A DNA stretch of 64,000 bases from Permianibacter aggregans (GCF_009756665.1 NZ_CP037953.1:1302001-1366000); one strand, 5' to 3'; shown: positions 1-8,629, numbered from the stretch's first letter. The notes: a model not told the origin generated them from the letters alone. Numbers and translations: made by a program.

Positions 1-456
1 AAAGAACTGCTGCCACTGGCAACGCTGGTCACGCCCAATGCCCGCGAAGCCCATATGCTGTTTCCGGATGCCGATACCCTCGACCAATGCGCCGAGGAGC
101 TGCTGGATTTGGGCTGCGAGCATGTGCTGATCACCGGCGCCGACGAACCAACACCAGTGGTGCACAACACCCTGTACTCCTCGGAATACGAAACCGAAAC
201 CTTTCATTGGGAGCGCCTGCCGGCGATGTATCACGGCAGCGGTTGCACGTTGGCGGCCAGTTGCGCCGGTTTGATCGCGCAGGGACTGTCGCTGTTCGAC
301 GCCGTCAACGAAGCCCAGGAATACACCTTCAATGCGCTGAAAGATGGCCAGGCTTTAGGTCAGGGACAGTTATTCCCGAATCGCTTTTTCTGGGCACAAA
401 GTCGCGACACCGAAGAGGGTGAAAGCGACGAAAGTGACAAGGATACTGCCGAGTAA
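1..456 (+). CDS. thiD: Phosphomethylpyrimidine kinase ThiD, C-terminal part
   Basis: The gene enters the window already open in frame 1 and ends at 456; 151 residues are visible. The protein phosphorylates HMP and HMP-P in the cytoplasm to supply the pyrimidine half of thiamine. The fragment begins with the family's TPNxxEA segment and carries HGSGCTLAA, the anion-hole and catalytic-cysteine motif near the C-terminus of ribokinase-fold ThiD proteins. The tail is unusually acidic (rich in Glu, Asp and Ser). thiE lies 3.3 kb downstream on the same strand, with a protease and a binding-protein gene in between, so the thiamine genes are close but not one operon. A terminator follows at 544. Confidence 0.9.
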   Translation, partial: KELLPLATLVTPNAREAHMLFPDADTLDQCAEELLDLGCEHVLITGADEPTPVVHNTLYSSEYETETFHWERLPAMYHGSGCTLAASCAGLIAQGLSLFDAVNEAQEYTFNALKDGQALGQGQLFPNRFFWAQSRDTEEGESDESDKDTAE

Positions 457-490
457 TTACTTACTGCGTTAAAAATGTTGACGCTTATAG

Positions 491-510
491 ATTGATTGTA
501 CGTACATCAA
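491..510. repeat. Near-perfect inverted repeat, possible operator
   Basis: ATTGAT and ATCAAT flank TGTACGTAC, forming an inverted repeat with one extra base. It lies just downstream of thiD and before its terminator. The 10-mer TTGTACGTAC inside it recurs, inverted, at 56132-56141 in the msrA-tamA intergenic region. Function is unknown. It is not an FNR box, because the spacing between TTGAT and ATCAA is too long. Confidence 0.35.
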
Positions 511-543
511 TAGTCCTTCATAGCTAAGACGCTTCTGAACATC

Positions 544-577
544 GCCCGCCAAGCCATTGACTGGCGGGCATTTTTTT
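544..577 (+). terminator. Rho-independent terminator after thiD
   Basis: Perfect 8-bp stem GCCCGCCA / TGGCGGGC with a 10-nt loop, followed by seven T residues. Confidence 0.9.
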
Positions 578-602
578 ACCTAAAGTTCACCAAACTTGCC
601 GA

Positions 603-633
603 TACAAAACGCTACAAAACTCCTACAAAAAAC
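603..633. repeat. Three phased TACAAAAC direct repeats
   Basis: TACAAAAC occurs at 603 and 613, and a third, slightly longer form starts at 624. The spacing of 10-11 bp is one helical turn. This could be a regulator binding array or a bent A-tract upstream of the protease leader; nothing in the sequence decides between them. Confidence 0.4.
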
Positions 634-683
634 CGCTGGCCAGGCCCGTCCTACAGGATTAACTTTGCACAAATATTAAACGT

Positions 684-701
684 AAGGTTGGAGGGAACCT
701 T
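684..701 (+). promoter_or_regulatory. Hairpin presenting a ribosome-binding site in its loop
   Basis: AAGGTT and AACCTT form a perfect 6-bp stem around the loop GGAGGG. The loop is a strong Shine-Dalgarno sequence 6-7 nt before the ATG at 702. A GGA in a hairpin loop is also the core of CsrA/RsmA binding sites (established knowledge). That this hairpin is such a site is inference. Confidence 0.45.
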
Positions 702-803
702 ATGTTAAGAGCAACTAAAATGATTGCGCCCAGCGCTAAGTCTTTCGTGAATTTCTCACGTTTCAAGCGCATGAGATCGCTCATGCGCTTTCCTTTTTTC
801 TAA
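702..803 (+). CDS. Possible 33-residue leader ORF overlapping a terminator
   Basis: An ATG at 702 with GGAGG six to seven bases upstream opens a 33-codon frame ending in TAA at 801-803. The product is basic (several Arg and Lys) and ends in PFF; it resembles no family I know. The terminator stem at 765-790 and its T-tract lie entirely inside the last third of the frame, so a translating ribosome would melt the terminator. This arrangement suggests a leader ORF coupling translation to read-through into the protease gene at 922. The alternative is that the ATG is incidental and the region is a small structured RNA. Confidence 0.35.
   Translation: MLRATKMIAPSAKSFVNFSRFKRMRSLMRFPFF
765..799 (+). 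terminator. Strong terminator hairpin inside the protease leader
   Basis: Perfect 11-bp stem AAGCGCATGAG / CTCATGCGCTT with loop ATCG, followed by TCCTTTTTT. It lies between the small ORF start and the protease, so it is either the 3' end of a small RNA or an attenuator of the protease gene. Confidence 0.8.
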
Positions 804-825
804 TTCCTCACTCGACCAAATCGCA

Positions 826-853
826 TTTCGATGAGCGTATTGGCTTATCGAAA
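826..853 (+). promoter_or_regulatory. Hairpin in the protease 5' region
   Basis: TTTCGATGAGC pairs with GCTTATCGAAA around the loop GTATTG. This is an 11-bp stem with one G-U pair in RNA. It sits about 70 nt before the protease start. Role unknown. Confidence 0.4.
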
Positions 854-921
854 AAGGGAGCGGCGTTTTGTTTTTGCGGTCGGCGCCGTTTATTAGCAAC
901 GCAGGAGAGAGTAATCAAGCG

Positions 922-2826
922 ATGAAAAAAATCGTGCTGAACTATTCGCTGGTCGCCGGCAGCGTCATGCTGGCCTGTGCCGCGAACGCCGGAGAAATCC
1001 GTGGCTTAAGCCAGCCCAATGTCATCCCGGATCGCTATATCGTAGTGTTCCGCGACCAACCAACGGCCCAAAACAACGGCATGCAAATCAGTGCCGCGAT
1101 GCAGGCCAACAACATGAATCGCCGTTATGGCGCCCGCGTTGAGCGGGTTTACAACCACGTGTTGCGCGGTGCCGTCATGGTACTCGACGAAGCCGCCGCG
1201 AAACGCATGGCAGACGACCCGGAAGTCGCGTTCGTCGAAGCCGATCAGGAAGTCCGCCTGGTCGCCACCCAGAACAACGCCACTTGGGGCATTGACCGTA
1301 TCGATCAAACCGATTTGCCGCTGTCCACGACCTACACCTACCCAGCCAGCAATGGCGTCCATGCCTATGTTATCGACACCGGTATCCGGGCCACCCATAA
1401 CGAGTTTTCCGGCCGCATGGGTAACGGCTATGACGCCATTGGTGATGGCAACGGCACCAATGACTGCCAAGGCCATGGCACCCATGTCGCCGGCACCGTC
1501 GGTGGCACTACCTGGGGCGTGGCCAAAGACGTCACGCTACACGCAGTACGCGTATTGAACTGCCAGGGCAGCGGCACCAACTCCGGTGTCATCGCGGGTA
1601 TGGATTGGGTCGCCCAGAACGCGCAGTTCCCAGCCGTGGCGAACATGAGCCTCGGCGGTGGCGCCTCGTCAGCGGTTGATTCGGCGGTACAGCGTCTGAC
1701 TGACGCCGGCGTTACCACCGTGGTTGCCGCTGGCAACGACAGCAGCAACGCCTGTAACTATTCGCCAGCCCGCGCACCAAGCGCGATTACCGTCGGCTCG
1801 ACGACCAGCTCCGACAGCATGTCGAGCTTCTCGAACTATGGCTCCTGCGTTGACATTTTCGCGCCGGGCTCCAGCATTACCTCGGCCAGCAACAGCAGCA
1901 ATACCGGCTCGCGCTCGCTGTCCGGTACCTCGATGGCATCGCCACACGTCGCCGGTGCGGCGGCACTTTACCTGGCCCAGAACCCGAACGCTTCGGTGGC
2001 GAATGTGACCAGTGCGCTGGTCAACAACGCCTCGAACAACAAGATCAACGGTATTCCGTCCGGCCCGAACAAGCTGCTGAGCACCGTGTTCCTGAATGGT
2101 GGTAACCCACCACCGCCGCCCCCTCCGCCGCCGCCACCGCCGGGTGGTAACGAGCTGACCAAGGGCGTACCGGTCACCGGCCTGTCCGGCAGCACCGGTC
2201 AGGAAATTCACTACACGCTGCAAGTGCCATCCGGCGCCAGCGGTTTGAATTTCAATATCTCGGGCGGCTCGGGTGATGCCGATCTGTACGTTCGTTATGG
2301 CGCCCAGCCTACGACCAGCAGCTACGATTGCCGACCATACCTGAATGGCAACAACGAGACCTGCAACATCAGCAACGCGCAAGCGGGCACTTACTATGTG
2401 ATGCTGCGGGCCTATTCGAGCTTCTCGGGCGTGTCACTGGTCGGTGACTACAGCACCGGCGGCGGTGGCGGCAACAACGAGACCGAGCCGAACAACTCGA
2501 CCGGCCAAGCCAACGACATCGCCGATGGCCAGACGATGAACGGCACCATGGGCTCCAGCTCCGACAATGACTACTTCAAGCTGGTGTTGCCAGCCGGTGG
2601 TACCTTGAACGTGACGCTGACCCCGAACGGCAGCTCGGACTATGACCTGTACGTCTACAACTCGAACGGTACTCAGATTGGTCGCAGCATCAACGGTACT
2701 GGTCAGGTGGACTCGGTCACGGTCACCAATACCGGCAGCTCAGCATTCACCCGCTACATCCGGGTGCGCTATTACAGCGGCCAGACCGGCAGCAACGGCA
2801 CCTATACCGTGCAAGCCAACTGGTAA
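922..2826 (+). CDS. Secreted subtilisin-like serine protease (S8) with two PPC domains
   Basis: A 634-residue extracellular endopeptidase. The ATG at 922 is preferred over the upstream in-frame TTG at 868: it has GGAGAG upstream and starts directly with a Sec signal peptide (MKK, hydrophobic core, ANA cleavage site near residue 23). An I9-type inhibitor propeptide spans about 36-116. The S8 domain follows, with catalytic Asp152 (VIDTG), His185 (GHGTHVAG) and Ser337 (GTSMASPH), a proteinase-K-like set. A 12-proline linker near residue 396 leads to two C-terminal PPC (pre-peptidase) domains at about 412-500 and 520-630, separated by a Gly-rich linker. PPC domains are typical of enzymes secreted by type II systems and are often trimmed off. 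It is probably a nutrient-scavenging protease. The leader upstream suggests regulation after transcription starts. Confidence 0.95.
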   Translation: MKKIVLNYSLVAGSVMLACAANAGEIRGLSQPNVIPDRYIVVFRDQPTAQNNGMQISAAMQANNMNRRYGARVERVYNHVLRGAVMVLDEAAAKRMADDPEVAFVEADQEVRLVATQNNATWGIDRIDQTDLPLSTTYTYPASNGVHAYVIDTGIRATHNEFSGRMGNGYDAIGDGNGTNDCQGHGTHVAGTVGGTTWGVAKDVTLHAVRVLNCQGSGTNSGVIAGMDWVAQNAQFPAVANMSLGGGASSAVDSAVQRLTDAGVTTVVAAGNDSSNACNYSPARAPSAITVGSTTSSDSMSSFSNYGSCVDIFAPGSSITSASNSSNTGSRSLSGTSMASPHVAGAAALYLAQNPNASVANVTSALVNNASNNKINGIPSGPNKLLSTVFLNGGNPPPPPPPPPPPPGGNELTKGVPVTGLSGSTGQEIHYTLQVPSGASGLNFNISGGSGDADLYVRYGAQPTTSSYDCRPYLNGNNETCNISNAQAGTYYVMLRAYSSFSGVSLVGDYSTGGGGGNNETEPNNSTGQANDIADGQTMNGTMGSSSDNDYFKLVLPAGGTLNVTLTPNGSSDYDLYVYNSNGTQIGRSINGTGQVDSVTVTNTGSSAFTRYIRVRYYSGQTGSNGTYTVQANW

Positions 2827-2850
2827 CGGTAAGTAAGTTGTCACTACGGA

Positions 2851-2876
2851 AAAGGCCCGCGCAAGCGGGCCTTTTT
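2851..2876. terminator. Bidirectional terminator between protease and binding-protein gene
   Basis: AAAGGCCCGC, loop GCAA, GCGGGCCTTTTT. The A-run on one side and T-run on the other let it serve both convergent genes; the minus-strand gene's stop codon abuts it. Confidence 0.9.
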
Positions 2877-3679
2877 CATTGCCGACTGGCAGCGCCCTGC
2901 CAGGGCCGCCAGCTTAACCAGGCATCGATATCAGGAGGCGGAATCTCGCCGCTTTTCTGGTTTTGTCTTATCGCGTCGTTCAACACCTCGACAAACTGAC
3001 GACGCGGTTCATCAGGATGGCAGAGCACTGCTTCGTTCCAGCGCTCAAGCACCAAGCCCGGGTCGCTCTGCAGGCCCGACAGCAGATGATGAGCTTTCGG
3101 CCAGCCGATAACGAGGGCATCGACCCGACCCCGTTTCAGCTTCTCGACGTTCTGCGAGATATCGCTGGCGATATCGATTTCCGCTGCCTTGATGCCAAGT
3201 CCGGTGACCATTGATGCCCTGGCTGCCGGCTGCGCGCCGAGGCGCAGCGTTTTCAAAGCTTCGCGGTCACGCACCGGCTCGGCCGGCGGCAAATTGAACA
3301 CGCGCAGTTCCATCGGCAGAAACGGCGTGCTCTCCAGTACCGGGAAATCCGCCAGATGGCGCAGCATGGAGCGGTCGGCACCAAGCAGACAATCGACCTC
3401 ATGGCGCAGAAACATTTCGATGCCGCGGTTCTGTTGTACGAAAATCAGCTCGGTGGAAACCGGCATGCTCAACAACACCCGTTTCATGGCAACCGTCAAC
3501 GGCGAATCGGCCGTATCGGCGGACCAATGACTGACCATCGGCACCACCACGCGAATGGAGGGGTCTCGCTCACTCAGCATCGATTTATCGGCGGAATTGG
3601 CAGAGCCAAACCAGCAAGTCAGCGCCCACACGAAGATTGGAATTCGCCATCGTCCCTTGAGCACTTTGCCTCCAGCCAA
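2876..3679 (-). CDS. Periplasmic solute-binding protein-like (family 3)
   Basis: A 267-residue protein with a signal peptide: basic start, then a hydrophobic stretch ending near SANSA at residue 29. The body resembles the bacterial extracellular solute-binding family 3 fold, as in amino-acid-binding proteins, with a central segment of the type LRLGAQPAARASM. No ABC permease or ATPase lies nearby, so it is an orphan. Many gammaproteobacteria carry such stand-alone family 3 proteins of unknown ligand. It is convergent with the protease and divergent from thiE; its start lies 58 bp upstream of the thiE start. The ligand cannot be inferred. Confidence 0.6.
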   Translation of the reverse strand: MAGGKVLKGRWRIPIFVWALTCWFGSANSADKSMLSERDPSIRVVVPMVSHWSADTADSPLTVAMKRVLLSMPVSTELIFVQQNRGIEMFLRHEVDCLLGADRSMLRHLADFPVLESTPFLPMELRVFNLPPAEPVRDREALKTLRLGAQPAARASMVTGLGIKAAEIDIASDISQNVEKLKRGRVDALVIGWPKAHHLLSGLQSDPGLVLERWNEAVLCHPDEPRRQFVEVLNDAIRQNQKSGEIPPPDIDAWLSWRPWQGAASRQ

Positions 3680-3737
3680 TCACTCGGCGACAATACTGCG
3701 TTCACCAAGTGTAGAACGCCGGCCAGAAATTCTGCTG

Positions 3738-4355
3738 ATGAAAAATACTGCCCAACTCTATCTGATCACGCCGTCGCCGTTTACGGCCAACACCCTGGCC
3801 GATGTCGCGGCGGCACTGGCCGCTGGCGTCGACTGGCTGCAGTTTCGTGGCAAGGGCTTGAGCGATCAGGACGCCCAGCGCTATGCCTTGGAGCTGCGGG
3901 CGCTATGTCGGCAACACCAGGCACAACTATTCATCAACGATCGCATCGACCTTGCACTGGCCATCGATGCCGACGGCGTGCATCTTGGTCAACACGACGG
4001 CTCCATCGCTGACGCTCGCCGCCAACTCGGCCGCCGGAAACTCGGCGTCACCTGCCACGGCGATATCGAGCTGGCCCGACGCGCCGTGGCCGAAGGGGCT
4101 GATTATGTTGCATTTGGCCGCTGCTTCCCATCACGCACCAAACCGGAGGCGCCGCCTTGCGAGCTGAGCGTATTCACCCAAGCCCGCAATGAATTTTCCG
4201 TGCCGATAGTTGCGATAGGTGGCATCACCCCGGACAATGGCGACCAGGTTCTGGCCGCAGGCGCCGACACGCTGGCCGTTATCGACGGCGTGTTCGGGCA
4301 ACACAATATCGCCGCGGCGGTAAAACGCTTTCACCGCTTGCTGGGCCGGGTCTGA
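3738..4355 (+). CDS. thiE: Thiamine-phosphate synthase ThiE
   Basis: A 205-residue cytoplasmic TIM-barrel enzyme joining HMP-PP and thiazole phosphate to thiamine phosphate. The family's sequence marks are present: YLITP near the start, WLQFRGKGLS (WLQxRxK-type diphosphate site), LFINDRIDLALA, DGVHLGQ, ADYVAFGRCFPSRTK and AIGGITPDN. The ATG at 3738 begins right before the barrel's first strand and gives the normal length; the open frame extends further upstream but that part is antisense to the neighbouring gene. The Shine-Dalgarno is weak. It is followed 39 bp later by pyrB. Confidence 0.95.
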   Translation: MKNTAQLYLITPSPFTANTLADVAAALAAGVDWLQFRGKGLSDQDAQRYALELRALCRQHQAQLFINDRIDLALAIDADGVHLGQHDGSIADARRQLGRRKLGVTCHGDIELARRAVAEGADYVAFGRCFPSRTKPEAPPCELSVFTQARNEFSVPIVAIGGITPDNGDQVLAAGADTLAVIDGVFGQHNIAAAVKRFHRLLGRV

Positions 4356-4394
4356 AACCCCGCCTGACAACGCCTTTTCTGGATGAGACCCCGC

Positions 4395-5405
4395 ATGAGT
4401 TTTCTCGGCTCCCATATTCTTTCCGTACAACAATTCGAGCGCCAAAGCATTGAGCGCCTGTTCACCGTCGCCGAACGGATGCGCCCTTACGCCAACCGGG
4501 AAAAACTGACGACTGTGCTCGACGGCGCCATTCTCGGTTCGCTGTTTTTCGAGCCATCGACTCGCACCCGGGTGTCATTCGGTAGCGCGTTTAACCTGCT
4601 TGGCGGCGATGTCCGGGAAACCGTCGGGGTCGAAACCTCATCGCTGGCCAAAGGCGAATCGCTGTACGACACCGCCCGGGTATTGTCCGGTTATTCCGAC
4701 ATCATCGTCATGCGTCACCCGCAGCCGGGTTCGGTTGCCGAATTTGCCGCCGCCTCGCGGGTGCCGGTGATCAACGGTGGTGACGGTGCCAATGAGCACC
4801 CGTCGCAAGCGCTGCTCGATCTGTTCACGATGCATCAGGAGATGCGCCGTCAGGAACGCACCGTCGACAACATCCGCATCGCCATGGTCGGCGATTTGAA
4901 ACATGGCCGCACCGTCCATTCGCTATCGCAACTCGTCAGCCTTTACGACAACATCAGCTTTGTATTCGTCTCGCCCAAAGCGTTGGCGATGCCGGAAGAA
5001 ATCACCGAGAAACTGATGGCCGCCGGCCACACCGTCGTCGAAACTGAAGATCTGGCGATGGGCATCGCCAACGTCGACGTCATTTACCAAACCCGCATTC
5101 AGGAAGAACGCTTCATCAGCAAAGATGAAGCAAATCAGTATCGCGGCCGTTTCCGCATCAATAAATTTGCTTACTCGCAGTTCTGTCAGCCCACCACCGT
5201 CGTCATGCACCCGCTGCCACGTGACTCACGCGCCGAAGCCAACGAACTCGACAACGACATGAACGACAACCCGAACCTGGCGATCTTCCGGCAAACCGAC
5301 AACGGCGTGCTGGTTCGTATGGCGATGTTCGCGACAATACTCGGCGTGGAAAAAGAAGTGGATCGCTACAGCCGGCCGATTAGCTGGAAAAATGCCCGCA
5401 AGTAA
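4395..5405 (+). CDS. pyrB: Aspartate carbamoyltransferase PyrB
   Basis: A 336-residue catalytic chain of pyrimidine biosynthesis: carbamoyl phosphate plus aspartate gives carbamoyl aspartate. The carbamoyl-phosphate motif FFEPSTRTRVSF and the HPLPRDSRAE segment are intact. It is somewhat longer than the 311-residue enterobacterial chain. No regulatory pyrI and no pyrC or dihydroorotase-like gene follows, so it may work as a simple catalytic trimer (inference). GGATGAG lies about 8 nt before the ATG at 4395; an in-frame ATG 12 nt upstream (4383) is possible. Confidence 0.95.
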   Translation: MSFLGSHILSVQQFERQSIERLFTVAERMRPYANREKLTTVLDGAILGSLFFEPSTRTRVSFGSAFNLLGGDVRETVGVETSSLAKGESLYDTARVLSGYSDIIVMRHPQPGSVAEFAAASRVPVINGGDGANEHPSQALLDLFTMHQEMRRQERTVDNIRIAMVGDLKHGRTVHSLSQLVSLYDNISFVFVSPKALAMPEEITEKLMAAGHTVVETEDLAMGIANVDVIYQTRIQEERFISKDEANQYRGRFRINKFAYSQFCQPTTVVMHPLPRDSRAEANELDNDMNDNPNLAIFRQTDNGVLVRMAMFATILGVEKEVDRYSRPISWKNARK

Positions 5406-5428
5406 ATTTTGGAGCAAAAGGAATACTG

Positions 5429-5911
5429 ATGCCAGAACAGCGATTACTCGTACCGGTACCTGCTCATGAGCGGAAAATTTCCGCGCTGATGTTTGGAATT
5501 CTCGCTGTAGTCCTGGTGATTATCGTTCGTCAGTATTTGCAAGGCGGGCTTTCCTCATTTGCCATGGCGATCTTCGCACTAATCTGGTTGATCACCGCCT
5601 ACAAGCATCTGTGTCGGATGCTTTGGCCGATGATCGTGCTGGAAAGCGGTCAATTGAAACTGCAAAAAGGCATTGGCTTTGCGCGTATCGCGACAAGTGA
5701 TATCGAAGCTATTCGCCAGGTGCCGCATCAGCAAGGCTGGTTGAATCCTCCCTATGGTTATTTCGTTATCCACAGCACTGCTTCGTCACGCCCCCATCGT
5801 CTCGTGCCCCGCAGCGAACAAAACAAAAGCGCGCTGATGCAGTTTTTCAGTGAACATTTTCCCGAACAATGGCAGCCCATCGATCCGCTGGTCGACAGCC
5901 TACGTTCCTAA
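5429..5911 (+). CDS. Hypothetical small membrane protein
   Basis: A 160-residue protein of unknown function. AAGGAAT precedes the ATG by 6 nt. Two hydrophobic helices at about 19-35 and 43-58 are followed by a soluble domain of about 95 residues. The layout (two helices, then a short beta-rich segment with a hydrophobic FARI-type strand) resembles small bacterial PH-like membrane proteins, but the match is only by layout. It sits 23 bp after pyrB and 18 bp before hemL, so it is probably co-transcribed with them. Confidence 0.6.
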   Translation: MPEQRLLVPVPAHERKISALMFGILAVVLVIIVRQYLQGGLSSFAMAIFALIWLITAYKHLCRMLWPMIVLESGQLKLQKGIGFARIATSDIEAIRQVPHQQGWLNPPYGYFVIHSTASSRPHRLVPRSEQNKSALMQFFSEHFPEQWQPIDPLVDSLRS

Positions 5912-5929
5912 TCGTATTTGGAGTCCGTC

Positions 5930-7219
5930 ATGTCCCGTTCCGCCGAATTTTTCCAACGCGCCCAATCCTCGATTCCTGGTGGCGTCAATTCGCCCGTGCG
6001 TGCGTTCAAACAAGTCGGCGGCACGCCGGTATTTTTCGAGCGTGGCCAGGGTGCTTACCTTTGGGATGCCGATCATAAGCAATACATTGATTACGTCGGT
6101 TCCTGGGGCCCGGCGATTTTGGGCCATGCCGACCCGGAAGTGATTCACGCGGTGTGTGACGTTGCCAAGCACGGGTTGTCGTTTGGCGCACCGACTGAAG
6201 CGGAGATCATTCTGGCCGAAAAAGTCAAAGCGTTGGTGCCAAGCATTGATTTGGTGCGCATGGTCAGCTCCGGCACCGAGGCAACAATGAGCGCCATTCG
6301 CATCGCTCGCGGTTACACCGGCCGCAACAAGTTGCTGAAATTTGAAGGCTGTTATCACGGCCATTCCGACTCGCTGCTGGTCAAAGCCGGTTCTGGTTTG
6401 CTGACTTTTGGCGAACCCACTTCACCGGGCGTACCCGCAGATTTTGCCAAGCACACGCTGGTTGCCCAGTTCAATGATTTGGACAACGTTGAAGAATTAT
6501 TCAAGGCCCACGGCGATGATATCGCTTGCGTTATCGTTGAGCCGATTGCCGGCAACATGAACATGATTACGCCGAAGCCGGGATTTCTCGAAGGCCTGCG
6601 CAAACTGTGTGATGACTATGGCAGCGTGTTGATATTCGATGAAGTGATGACCGGCTTCCGTGTTGGTTTGCATGGTGCGCAGGGCTTGTACAACATCACG
6701 CCAGATTTGACCACGCTTGGCAAAGTCATCGGCGGCGGCATGCCGGTTGGCGCCTTCGGTGGCAAAAAGGAAATCATGGAAAAGTTATCGCCGCTCGGCC
6801 CCATTTATCAGGCCGGTACCTTGTCCGGTAATCCGGTGGCGATGGCCGCCGGTATCGTCACGCTCGACAAGATCAAGGCACCGCACTTCTACGAGAAGCT
6901 GGCCCGCAAAACCTCGCGTCTGATGCAGGGATTTCAGGATGCCGCGACGCAGGCCGGTGTTCCGCTGTTCACCCGCAGCGTTGGCGGCATGTTTGGCTTT
7001 TTCTTCAGTGACAAGGAAATCAACTCGTTCCAGGAATCAACCGCTTGCGATGTCGAGCGCTTCAAGAAGTTCTTCCACTTGATGCTGCATCAAGGAGTGT
7101 ATCTGGCCCCGGCTTCATTTGAAGCGGGTTTCGTGTCGGCAGCACACAGCGATCAGGACATCGAACAAACGATTCTGCGCGCGGCCGATTGCTTCAACAA
7201 ACTGGCCAGCGAAGATTAA
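5930..7219 (+). CDS. hemL: Glutamate-1-semialdehyde 2,1-aminomutase HemL
   Basis: A 429-residue PLP enzyme that makes 5-aminolevulinate from glutamate semialdehyde, the first committed tetrapyrrole precursor in the C5 pathway. The PLP lysine is Lys265 in [10 protein letters not shown], the same number as in the E. coli enzyme. Other marks are [10 protein letters not shown] at the start, [12 protein letters not shown] and FDEVMTGFR. The ATG at 5930 has GGAG six nucleotides upstream. It is convergent with the HD-GYP gene, with a hairpin between them. Confidence 0.97.
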   Translation: MSRSAEFFQRAQSSIPGGVNSPVRAFKQVGGTPVFFERGQGAYLWDADHKQYIDYVGSWGPAILGHADPEVIHAVCDVAKHGLSFGAPTEAEIILAEKVKALVPSIDLVRMVSSGTEATMSAIRIARGYTGRNKLLKFEGCYHGHSDSLLVKAGSGLLTFGEPTSPGVPADFAKHTLVAQFNDLDNVEELFKAHGDDIACVIVEPIAGNMNMITPKPGFLEGLRKLCDDYGSVLIFDEVMTGFRVGLHGAQGLYNITPDLTTLGKVIGGGMPVGAFGGKKEIMEKLSPLGPIYQAGTLSGNPVAMAAGIVTLDKIKAPHFYEKLARKTSRLMQGFQDAATQAGVPLFTRSVGGMFGFFFSDKEINSFQESTACDVERFKKFFHLMLHQGVYLAPASFEAGFVSAAHSDQDIEQTILRAADCFNKLASED

Positions 7220-7241
7220 GCTGAGTTTTTCAGAAATCAAT

Positions 7242-7269
7242 CTGGATTGCCGCTCAGGCGGTAATCCAG
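7242..7269. repeat. Hairpin between convergent hemL and HD-GYP gene
   Basis: CTGGATTGCCGC pairs with GCGGTAATCCAG around TCAG: 12 bp with one G-U. There is no T-tract on either side, so it is a weak terminator at best, or a protective 3' structure. Confidence 0.5.
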
Positions 7270-7273
7270 GAAT

Positions 7274-8629
7274 TCAGCGGTCACGCAAAAAACCAAAAAT
7301 CCCGCCTTTGCTTTTCTTCTCGCCGGCACCTTGGCCGTAAATTTCGCGCATCAATCGTGAATCTTCAAACTGCAGCAAATCGATATCGAAGCTGCCATCG
7401 GGGTGGCTGCGCCGTACGCTTTTCAGTGGTTGTTTCGGATCGTGTTTGGCTAAATCGAGATAGCGCGGTTTGCTGGCTTTCTTATCTGCATCACGCATGA
7501 CAATCACTTCCGGGCGTAGGCGCGCTTTCGGGTTGGTGGCGACGACAACGCCGATTTCACCGTTTTCCAGTTCAACCAGGCTGCCGACCGGGTACACGCC
7601 AATCCACTGAATGAATTGCTCGACCAATTCGGCATCAAAATGCTGCTCGCGATTATCCATCAATACCTTGAAGGCTTCGTTGGTCGAACGGGCACCATCG
7701 TAAACGCGGTGCGAGGTAACGGCATCGTAACAATCGACGATGGCAATCAAGCGCGCCTCGTAAGGAATGTCTTTGGCGCGCAGGCCGCGCGGATAGCCTT
7801 TGCCATCGAGCCGTTCGTGATGCATATAGGCGGCGAGGCTGGCCAGTTCCGGTGCTTGCTGTGAGATTAGGTAATCATAACCAAGCTTGGCGTGCTGCTT
7901 GATGATCGCGAATTCTTCCGGCGTCAGGCTTGATGGCTTGTTCAGAATTGCCGAATCGATTTTCATTTTGCCGACATCGTGCAGCAAACCAGCCAGACCA
8001 ATCATCTCCATTTCTTTTTCGCTGTGGCCGAGGTGACGAGCAAAGCCGGCAGCCAGAATCGACACACTCAAGCTGTGCAGCGCAGTGTATTCATCCATCG
8101 ACTTCAGACGCGTATACCAAATCAGCGCGTTTTCGTTACGGAAAATGCTGAGCACCGCTTCGTGAACAAATTGCCGACAGTCTTTGACCGGTAGTTCACG
8201 GCCTGCCAGCAACTCATTGAACACTCGGGTCACCAACAATTTGCCTTCACCATGTAGCGTGCCGGCGTGCTCGACTTCGTGCGCAACGGGTGTGGTGTTG
8301 GTTGGCAACGCCTGGCTGCGGTCGCGATATTTGGCGTCTGGCGCCAACGGGCTGGGCGGCAAATCGTGATGGCGAATGGCAACGCGGGCACGACTGCCCG
8401 GCTCGATGCTTTGGTGACCTACCGGGGTTACCTGAACACTGCGAGCCTGATCGATGAACACATAGTTGCAATGCAGACGCACCGCCGACAGATCATCTTC
8501 GGTCAGCAACGGGAAGCCCTGAAAGAGAAACGGCGACTCGGACCAGGGCCGGTCCAACTCGCATACATACATTCCAAGTTGCAGCGCACCAACCGGTACC
8601 TGCACTTTTACCAAGGTCTTATGTTCCAC
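7274..8629 (-). CDS. HD-GYP domain c-di-GMP phosphodiesterase
   Basis: A 451-residue cytoplasmic protein. The N-terminal region (about 1-140) looks like the DUF3391 domain that often precedes HD-GYP, with GALQLGMYV near its start. The HD-GYP domain follows with His217-Asp218 (HDVGK), an intact HHERLDGKGYP signature near residue 275 and DCYDAVTSHRVY. It is expected to hydrolyse c-di-GMP to GMP. The GTG at 8629 is chosen because AAGGTG lies just upstream and the domain starts directly after it; an ATG at 8686 would add 19 residues without domain character. A second DUF3391/HD-GYP protein is encoded at 48861-50141. Confidence 0.9.
   Translation of the reverse strand: MEHKTLVKVQVPVGALQLGMYVCELDRPWSESPFLFQGFPLLTEDDLSAVRLHCNYVFIDQARSVQVTPVGHQSIEPGSRARVAIRHHDLPPSPLAPDAKYRDRSQALPTNTTPVAHEVEHAGTLHGEGKLLVTRVFNELLAGRELPVKDCRQFVHEAVLSIFRNENALIWYTRLKSMDEYTALHSLSVSILAAGFARHLGHSEKEMEMIGLAGLLHDVGKMKIDSAILNKPSSLTPEEFAIIKQHAKLGYDYLISQQAPELASLAAYMHHERLDGKGYPRGLRAKDIPYEARLIAIVDCYDAVTSHRVYDGARSTNEAFKVLMDNREQHFDAELVEQFIQWIGVYPVGSLVELENGEIGVVVATNPKARLRPEVIVMRDADKKASKPRYLDLAKHDPKQPLKSVRRSHPDGSFDIDLLQFEDSRLMREIYGQGAGEKKSKGGIFGFLRDR

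Larger units (their letters stand above)
457..921. other. 465-bp intergenic region with structured protease leader
   Basis: No ordinary gene lies here. In order it holds a near-palindrome (491-510), the thiD terminator (544-577), three phased TACAAAAC repeats (603-633), a hairpin with a GGAGGG loop (684-701), a 33-codon ORF (702-803), a small hairpin CGTGA/TCACG (746-760), a strong terminator hairpin (765-799) and another hairpin (826-853). The subtilase start is at 922. I could not pick out a convincing sigma70 promoter; candidate -10 boxes such as TATTAA at 674 lack a matching -35. Confidence 0.6.

Noticed and set aside
493-510. FNR/ANR-like site TTGAT ... ATCAA
   Set aside because: Spacing between the half-sites is 9 bp rather than the 4 bp required, so it is not an FNR box.
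651-660. Second CsrA-type site CTACAGGATT upstream of the protease leader
   Set aside because: The GGA would lie in the stem of a TCCT/AGGA pairing rather than in a loop, and the bases before it do not fit the consensus register.
2098-2152. Proline codon run in the protease gene as a possible repeat element or frameshift
   Set aside because: It stays in frame and is the usual flexible linker between the S8 domain and the PPC domains.
1669-2382. 237-codon minus-strand frame opposite the subtilase
   Set aside because: Antisense to the protease's catalytic and PPC regions; no Shine-Dalgarno or family resemblance.
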